Assembly (NCBI GenBank): GCA_009937555.1
Contig: JAACFD010000119.1
Location: 1 to 6,456, forward strand
Length of the DNA: 6,456 nucleotides
Direction: 5' to 3'
Source: Chlamydiales bacterium
GTDB lineage: Bacteria; Chlamydiota; Chlamydiia; Chlamydiales; JAACFD01
Within the stretch, counting starts at the first letter, position 1; the number at the start of each line of letters is the position of its first letter. Shown here piece by piece: positions 5,545-6,456 of the stretch. The notes beneath the pieces were generated by a model, which saw nothing but the letters and a program-made list of their open reading frames with translations, had not been told where the DNA came from and did no database searches. A program made the position numbers and the translations under genes.

Positions 5545-6456
5545 TTAAAATTCCCACTCATTGGTGATTTCTACAAACTGACCTATCTGTTCTTTACCTG
5601 GATAGAATTTATTAGATAAGGTAATAAGTTCTTTACCAAGGCTTGCTTTGTCATTCATAATTTTATTCAATAGCAGTTCTTGGATTGAGAATGGTAAAAT
5701 CTCATAATCTATTTCTGCTAGATCTTTAGCAGGTAAATTTTGCAGTTGCCTTGCTTCTAAGAGGAAAGTGATTCGTCTTTGTTTTTTGATCTCTTTGCTA
5801 TTGAATTGCGGCTTTCCAGAATCCGGGTCAAATTCTAAAAGGTCTCCCATTGAAAGATAAATTGGTCCTCGCATGTCACTTAAAAGCTTATTTAGAACAT
5901 GAGTAGACTTCCAGCTGCTGATTTTAACCTTAGCAAAGTACTTGTTTGGTATAAAGTCGCCAATAGTTTTATGGGACAACTTAGAAGGAACAGGGATGAA
6001 CGAGTCTACCAGGGGAGGTAGAATCAAGTTTTGAGTTTGAGAAGCCTCTGTTAATAGCTTCTTAAGATAAAACTTCCATACCTTTTCCTGAAACTTAGGA
6101 GTAGCTAGAAGCGTCTTTGAGCGGAATGACTGATGCCATGAGTCATTAAATGTGCTTTCTAAGACTCGTTGATAGTCACTACTATTCTCTTTTTTTCTCC
6201 ATACAATTAAGTCTGAATGGTTTTCAAATGCTGTAGCGACAGTATAATGAGCTTTAATTGCCTCTAGGCCCTGAGAATCATTAGAGCAGAGCAAAAGCGC
6301 TTGTTTTAATGAACCTTTTGCTTCTGGGGGGTAAGAGATTCCATAAGCATATTGATCGTTTCCTGTAAAAGTTTCTTTTTCAAATAGGTTAAAAGAATTG
6401 GCGCTTTGAGTTAAAGGTAGGTAGTCTGAGCTTACTTGAACAAACTTACGAGCAAT
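5545..6456 (-). CDS. Hypothetical protein, partial (5' end beyond the right edge)
   Basis: The reading frame is open from the right edge of the window to the TAA at 5545-5547, giving 303 visible residues, and no start is assigned because the frame enters from outside. A TTG at 6294 could be mistaken for a start, but coding sequence continues upstream of it (ending EAKGSLKQAL just before that codon), so the gene is longer. I do not recognise the family. The visible part is a mixed alpha/beta-looking soluble sequence, rich in Lys, Ser and Leu. It contains a proline-containing segment LILPPLVDSFIPVPSKL (about visible residues 144-160), a possible strand-turn unit GPIYLSMGDLLEFDPDSG (197-214), and a helical tail ending in NEWEF. 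No membrane span or catalytic motif is evident. It lies 26 bases upstream of the 179-residue gene in a probable operon. Confidence 0.85.
   Translation of the reverse strand: MARKFVQVSSDYLPLTQSANSFNLFEKETFTGNDQYAYGISYPPEAKGSLKQALLLCSNDSQGLEAIKAHYTVATAFENHSDLIVWRKKENSSDYQRVLESTFNDSWHQSFRSKTLLATPKFQEKVWKFYLKKLLTEASQTQNLILPPLVDSFIPVPSKLSHKTIGDFIPNKYFAKVKISSWKSTHVLNKLLSDMRGPIYLSMGDLLEFDPDSGKPQFNSKEIKKQRRITFLLEARQLQNLPAKDLAEIDYEILPFSIQELLLNKIMNDKASLGKELITLSNKFYPGKEQIGQFVEITNEWEF

Noticed and set aside
6292..6294. TTG as a start for the rightmost minus-strand gene
   Set aside because: The same frame stays open for 54 more codons to the window edge with similar composition, so the true start is outside the window.

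Overview
The window is AT-rich bacterial DNA carrying four protein genes. I see no RNA gene, mobile element or CRISPR array. The best guess at source is a member of the Chlamydiota, most likely an environmental (amoeba- or arthropod-associated) lineage. The reasons are a long-type PPi-dependent phosphofructokinase of about 554 residues, as found in chlamydiae and spirochaetes, the low GC, and large lineage-specific proteins of the kind chlamydiae use as secreted or membrane proteins. A spirochaete cannot be strictly excluded from these four genes alone.

Layout, left to right: (1) 50-3100 (+) encodes a 1016-residue protein. It has one N-terminal hydrophobic segment, then a Nudix-like region, then a macro-domain-like region, then about 400 residues I cannot assign. 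(2) 3101-3319 is a 219-base T/A-rich intergenic region. It has candidate -10 boxes and overlapping short inverted repeats, some of which cover the pfp Shine-Dalgarno. (3) 3320-4984 (+) is pfp, with all the expected PPi-PFK motifs. (4) 4979-5518 (-) encodes a small helical protein of 179 residues with no recognised family. (5) 5545-6456 (-) is the 3' part of a larger unrecognised gene whose start lies beyond the right edge. The last two are 26 bases apart, read leftward and probably form an operon. The last of them converges on pfp, and the two ends overlap by six bases in a shared palindromic stop hexamer.

Only pfp has a firm biochemical role: reversible phosphorylation of fructose 6-phosphate with pyrophosphate in glycolysis/gluconeogenesis. 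Nothing in the sequence links it functionally to its neighbours. The most interesting object is the 1016-residue protein. It appears to join two folds that both handle ADP-ribose-type ligands (Nudix and macro) behind a membrane anchor. That suggests a NAD/ADP-ribose-directed surface or effector protein, but the assignment rests on motif reading by eye and the usual catalytic signatures are degenerate.
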